Positions 14,405 through 16,769 of a stretch of 16,769 nt of DNA are shown one piece after another. A model generated the notes under the pieces. It ran no database searches. It saw only the letters and a program-made list of their open reading frames with translations, and was not told the origin of the DNA. This DNA is from an uncultured bacterium. Its GTDB lineage: Bacteria > Pseudomonadota > Gammaproteobacteria > Burkholderiales > Burkholderiaceae_D. The stretch covers positions 1 through 16,769 of the forward strand of contig CAIQLE010000305.1 of assembly GCA_903872555.1 (NCBI GenBank), written 5' to 3'. The first letter of the stretch is position 1. The number at the start of each line of letters is the position of its first letter. The position numbers were made by a program, and so were the translations under genes.

Positions 14405-15397
14405 TTATCTGGGCTTAAACATTTCTGTCGTCATCGTCTTGGCCATGGATTCTCCGACAGCTGCGCCAAACTTCTTCAGCACACGATCCGACAAGCCTTC
14501 ACGAACGGTGTAATCGATCAGGTCTTCTGCTTTCAACACATCACGCGCCACGCTGTCGACGGTACCCAGACCATCGGCCAGACCCAGATTGATGGCACGG
14601 CTACCCGTCCAGAACAGACCTGAAAAAATCTCAGGCGATTCTTTCAGGCGCTTGCCACGTCCATGCTTTACCGCAGCTATAAATTGCTGATGGATTTCCT
14701 TCAGCATGCCTTGTGTGAATTCTTTGTGACGCGGATTTTGCGCTGAGAAAGGATCCATCATGGCCTTATTCTCACCCGCAGTCATCAGGCGGCGCTCTAT
14801 ACCCAGCTTGTCCATCAGCCCTGTAAATCCAAAGCTGCTCATCAGCACACCAATCGAGCCCACAATACTGGCCTGGCTCACATAAATCCTGTCGGCGGCG
14901 GCGGCAATGTAATAACAACCGGAAGCACACATATCTTCCACCACCACATACACAGGCTTCTTGGGATAGAGTTTGCGCAGACGATTGATTTCATCATTCA
15001 CAATCGCTGACTGTACGGGACTGCCGCCCGGGCTGTTCACGCGCAGGATGATGCCGACCGAGCCTTCATCAGTGAAAGCATCATGCAAAGCAGGCAGTAT
15101 CGAATTAACGGATGCAGTCGCACTGCCCGCATCGATTTCACCCTCAATTTCGATCACCGCAGTATGGCGCGTGTGGACTTGCTTGGAGGTGCCCTTGAAA
15201 TCAAACGCCGCCCAGATGGCGATCAGGCCAATCAGCAATAAGCCAAAACGAAAAAATACACGCCAGCGACGATTCGCCTTCTGTTCATTCAGCCATTCCT
15301 GAGCGATACGCTCGAAGCTGGTGTAGGGCGAGTTAGCGCCTGCCGAGGGTGCAGGATCGGAAGCAGGATTCACAGGATCAGATGTGTGATCGTTCAT
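14405..15397 (-). CDS. sppA: Signal peptide peptidase SppA, S49 family (short form)
   Basis: Inner-membrane serine protease that degrades cleaved signal peptides. It has 330 residues, so it is the single-domain form rather than the double-length E. coli protein. A polar Pro/Ser/Asp-rich N-terminal tail (1-45) precedes one transmembrane helix at about 47-65. The protease domain has the nucleophile Ser159 (DMCASGCYY) and the general base Lys211 (GENKAMMDPFS), the usual Ser-Lys spacing for the family. The VNSPGG motif at 120-125 forms the oxyanion region. The ATG at 15397 has no obvious Shine-Dalgarno sequence. Its upstream region carries a tandem 11-bp repeat. It follows the Rieske gene after 83 bases on the same strand. 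Confidence 0.94.
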   Translation of the reverse strand: MNDHTSDPVNPASDPAPSAGANSPYTSFERIAQEWLNEQKANRRWRVFFRFGLLLIGLIAIWAAFDFKGTSKQVHTRHTAVIEIEGEIDAGSATASVNSILPALHDAFTDEGSVGIILRVNSPGGSPVQSAIVNDEINRLRKLYPKKPVYVVVEDMCASGCYYIAAAADRIYVSQASIVGSIGVLMSSFGFTGLMDKLGIERRLMTAGENKAMMDPFSAQNPRHKEFTQGMLKEIHQQFIAAVKHGRGKRLKESPEIFSGLFWTGSRAINLGLADGLGTVDSVARDVLKAEDLIDYTVREGLSDRVLKKFGAAVGESMAKTMTTEMFKPR

Positions 15398-15427
15398 TGA
15401 TTGTCGATTGAGTTAAATTGAATGAAG

Positions 15428-15449
15428 TTAAGTACAAATTAAGTACAAA
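15428..15449. repeat. Tandem duplication of an 11-bp AT-rich unit
   Basis: TTAAGTACAAA occurs twice in direct succession (15428-15438 and 15439-15449), exactly identical. It lies about 30-50 bases before the sppA start codon, in the gap after the Rieske gene. On the minus strand a weak promoter-like pair (TTGAAT, 17 bases, TGTACT) overlaps it, so the duplication could alter promoter spacing or duplicate a site. The duplication is certain; the function is not known. Confidence 0.7.
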
Positions 15450-15480
15450 TAAAATTCAAGCTGCTTAGTGAATGAAGCCA

Positions 15481-15849
15481 TCAGGCCATGGGAGGTCGTA
15501 TCGCATCGTCCGGCTGCCAGTAAATTTTTTTATCCTGCTCAAGCACCTGCAAAGAATGAAGTCTGCCGCCACTACAAGGACCGCCTGCGCAGCGACCCGT
15601 ATCCGGTTCATACAGCGCGCCATGGGGGGCACACATCAGATACAGGCCACTGGATTCGAAAAACTCGCCTTCATTCCAGTCCAACTCCATAGGGACATGA
15701 GCACAACGGTTTAAATAGGCATAGGGCTGGTCGCCAAAGCGCACAACGAATGCAGTGCAATCCTCACCCGAAGCTGTGACGGGAAAGCGCACGCCTTTGC
15801 CACCGTCGGTCAATTCATTCGCTTCACAGATAAACACAGGCTCAGTCAT
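15481..15849 (-). CDS. Small Rieske [2Fe-2S] ferredoxin-type protein
   Basis: Stand-alone Rieske-domain protein of about 122 residues, cytoplasmic by lack of a signal peptide. The cluster ligands are Cys49 and His51 (NRCAHVP) and Cys73 and His76 (MCAPHG). A further pair, Cys87 and Cys92, lies in RCAGGPCSGG. It would be a one-electron carrier, with an unknown partner. The gene sits between gph and sppA, a recurring betaproteobacterial arrangement. The ATG at 15849 gives the family-like start MTEPVF; an ATG two codons upstream at 15855 is equally possible. The only ribosome-site candidate is a weak GGA five bases before 15849. It begins 24 bases after the gph stop. Confidence 0.88.
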   Translation of the reverse strand: MTEPVFICEANELTDGGKGVRFPVTASGEDCTAFVVRFGDQPYAYLNRCAHVPMELDWNEGEFFESSGLYLMCAPHGALYEPDTGRCAGGPCSGGRLHSLQVLEQDKKIYWQPDDAIRPPMA

Positions 15850-15873
15850 AGGCATCCATTTGCACAAAATTGC

Positions 15874-16533
15874 TCAGGCATGCTCATTCAGCCAGGCATG
15901 CAAATCAGCGATAGAGTCTGCGCCAAACAAAGGCTGTAGTGTCGCCAGATCTTCCGCCGGGTGAGCACCGTAATGCACACCAATCGCTGCCGCACCTGCA
16001 TTACTTGCCATCAGCAGATCATGCGTCGTATCGCCGATCATCACTGTGCGCTTCATATCTTGCCCTAGTTCACGCGTCAACTCCTGCAACATGGCGGGAT
16101 GCGGTTTAGAAAAAGTTTCGTCAGCACAGCGGGTGGCATCAAACAAGGACATCAAACCGACCGTATCCAGTGCGCGCGTGAGTCCGACCCGGCTCTTGCC
16201 GGTAGCCACGGCCAGAAAATAGCCTTGCGCCGACAAGTCCAGCAGCATCTCGCGTGCGCCTTCGAATAAGGTCAGACCTTTGTCCTGAGATAAATAATGA
16301 TAACGATAACGTTCAGCCATGCGAGGGTAATGGCGGGGATCAAGCTCGGGCAATACAGCCTGCATGGCATCCTGTAGCCCCAGACCAATCACATAAGACG
16401 CAGTTTTATTATCTGGCACCGGCAGCCCCAGATCACGGGCTGCCGCCTGAATACTCTCAACAATGGTCGCGGTGCTGTCCATCAGCGTACCGTCCCAGTC
16501 AAACACAATCAGATCAAATTTATTTCTTGGCAT
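15874..16533 (-). CDS. gph: HAD-superfamily hydrolase, phosphoglycolate-phosphatase-like
   Basis: Cytoplasmic phosphatase of 219 residues from the ATG at 16533. Haloacid dehalogenase motifs are in order: FDWDGTLMDS with nucleophile Asp12 and acid Asp14, Thr111 (VATGKSR), Lys143 (FSKPHP) and Asp168 (IGDTTHD). The helical cap lies between motifs I and II (about 20-85). The substrate is not certain; phosphoglycolate is the family's best-known one and other small phosphate esters are possible. The start overlaps the end of rluC by 14 bases. A second in-frame ATG at 16560 would add nine residues and has a better Shine-Dalgarno sequence (AGAGGA, eight bases upstream), so the true start is open. Confidence 0.88.
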   Translation of the reverse strand: MPRNKFDLIVFDWDGTLMDSTATIVESIQAAARDLGLPVPDNKTASYVIGLGLQDAMQAVLPELDPRHYPRMAERYRYHYLSQDKGLTLFEGAREMLLDLSAQGYFLAVATGKSRVGLTRALDTVGLMSLFDATRCADETFSKPHPAMLQELTRELGQDMKRTVMIGDTTHDLLMASNAGAAAIGVHYGAHPAEDLATLQPLFGADSIADLHAWLNEHA

Positions 16534-16769
16534 TTTTTTTCGTTTCGTAACCGTGTTCATGCGCCATTTCCTCTGTGACCGGCAGGCTCTCGAGGAAGCG
16601 CACACATTCTTTTGGCAAGGCCGCCTCAACCGTGACGACTTTTTCAGAAACCGGATGAACAAAGCTCAGTTTATGCGCATGCAGGAACATGCTCTTGAGC
16701 GCCACTCGGTCTCCTTCTGCACGCTGCAACTGACGGTTCAGTGCAAAGTCCCCATACTTATCATCACCC
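16520..16769 (-). CDS. rluC: 23S rRNA pseudouridine synthase RluC, C-terminal end only
   Basis: The last 82 codons of an RluA/RluC/RluD-family pseudouridine synthase; the S4-like domain and catalytic aspartate lie beyond the right edge. Visible are GDDKYGD at the beginning and KSMFLHAHKLSFVHPVS, the family's C-terminal FLHA-x-x-L-x-F-x-HP motif. The tail is lysine-rich (YETKKNAKK). The RluC rather than RluD assignment comes from the C-terminus and from the gph neighbour, typical of rluC in betaproteobacteria. The gene is transcribed into gph, with overlapping reading frames. Confidence 0.85.
   Translation of the reverse strand, partial: GDDKYGDFALNRQLQRAEGDRVALKSMFLHAHKLSFVHPVSEKVVTVEAALPKECVRFLESLPVTEEMAHEHGYETKKNAKK

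Noticed and set aside
1..16769. Possible mobile element, prophage, CRISPR array, toxin-antitoxin pair or biosynthetic island
   Set aside because: All genes belong to conserved housekeeping families in a syntenic order; no integrase, transposase, terminal inverted repeats, tRNA or spaced direct-repeat array is seen.

Overview
The window is a compact chromosomal region from a betaproteobacterium. Gene order and protein sequences fit Burkholderiales best, probably an Oxalobacteraceae-type genome of moderate GC; this placement is inferred from recalled family sequences, not from a search. Nearly all genes lie on the minus strand. Only a two-gene unit (maf/yceF homologue plus a SAM methyltransferase) is on the plus strand. 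I see no tRNA, rRNA, CRISPR array, insertion sequence, phage gene or other mobile element, and no gene-free stretch longer than about 200 bases.

In transcription order on the minus strand, from the right edge: (1) 3' end of rluC, a gph-like HAD phosphatase, a small Rieske protein, and the signal peptide peptidase sppA. (2) yceD (DUF177), rpmF, plsX, fabH, fabD, fabG, acpP, fabF. This is the classic cluster for ribosomal protein L32 and fatty-acid initiation and elongation, with four-base ATGA overlaps at plsX-fabH and fabD-fabG. The yceF-type maf gene diverges from yceD, as in Escherichia coli. (3) A small two-helix membrane protein resembling YgfX. (4) The envelope-stress module rpoE-rseA-rseB-mucD: sigma-E, its membrane anti-sigma factor, the periplasmic regulator and a DegP/DegQ-type protease. 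(5) A glutaredoxin-fold protein and the 5' 80% of lepA (elongation factor 4).

The modules fit together functionally. The fab cluster makes acyl chains for envelope lipids, and rpoE-rseAB-mucD senses and repairs envelope damage. A good sigma-E-like promoter (GAACTT, 16-bp spacer, TCAAC) overlaps the stop codon of the YgfX-like gene and would give rpoE autoregulation.

I found no undescribed multi-gene system; the gene content is conserved housekeeping. The points worth a second look are mostly non-coding: a degenerate 13-bp tandem repeat (five units) upstream of the glutaredoxin gene; an intrinsic terminator inside the probable lepA leader; an inverted repeat next to overlapping divergent -10 elements between yceD and maf; an 11-bp tandem duplication upstream of sppA; and a terminator-like hairpin between rpmF and plsX. 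Among the proteins, the YgfX-like protein beside rpoE and the RsmI-like but divergent methyltransferase are the least characterised.
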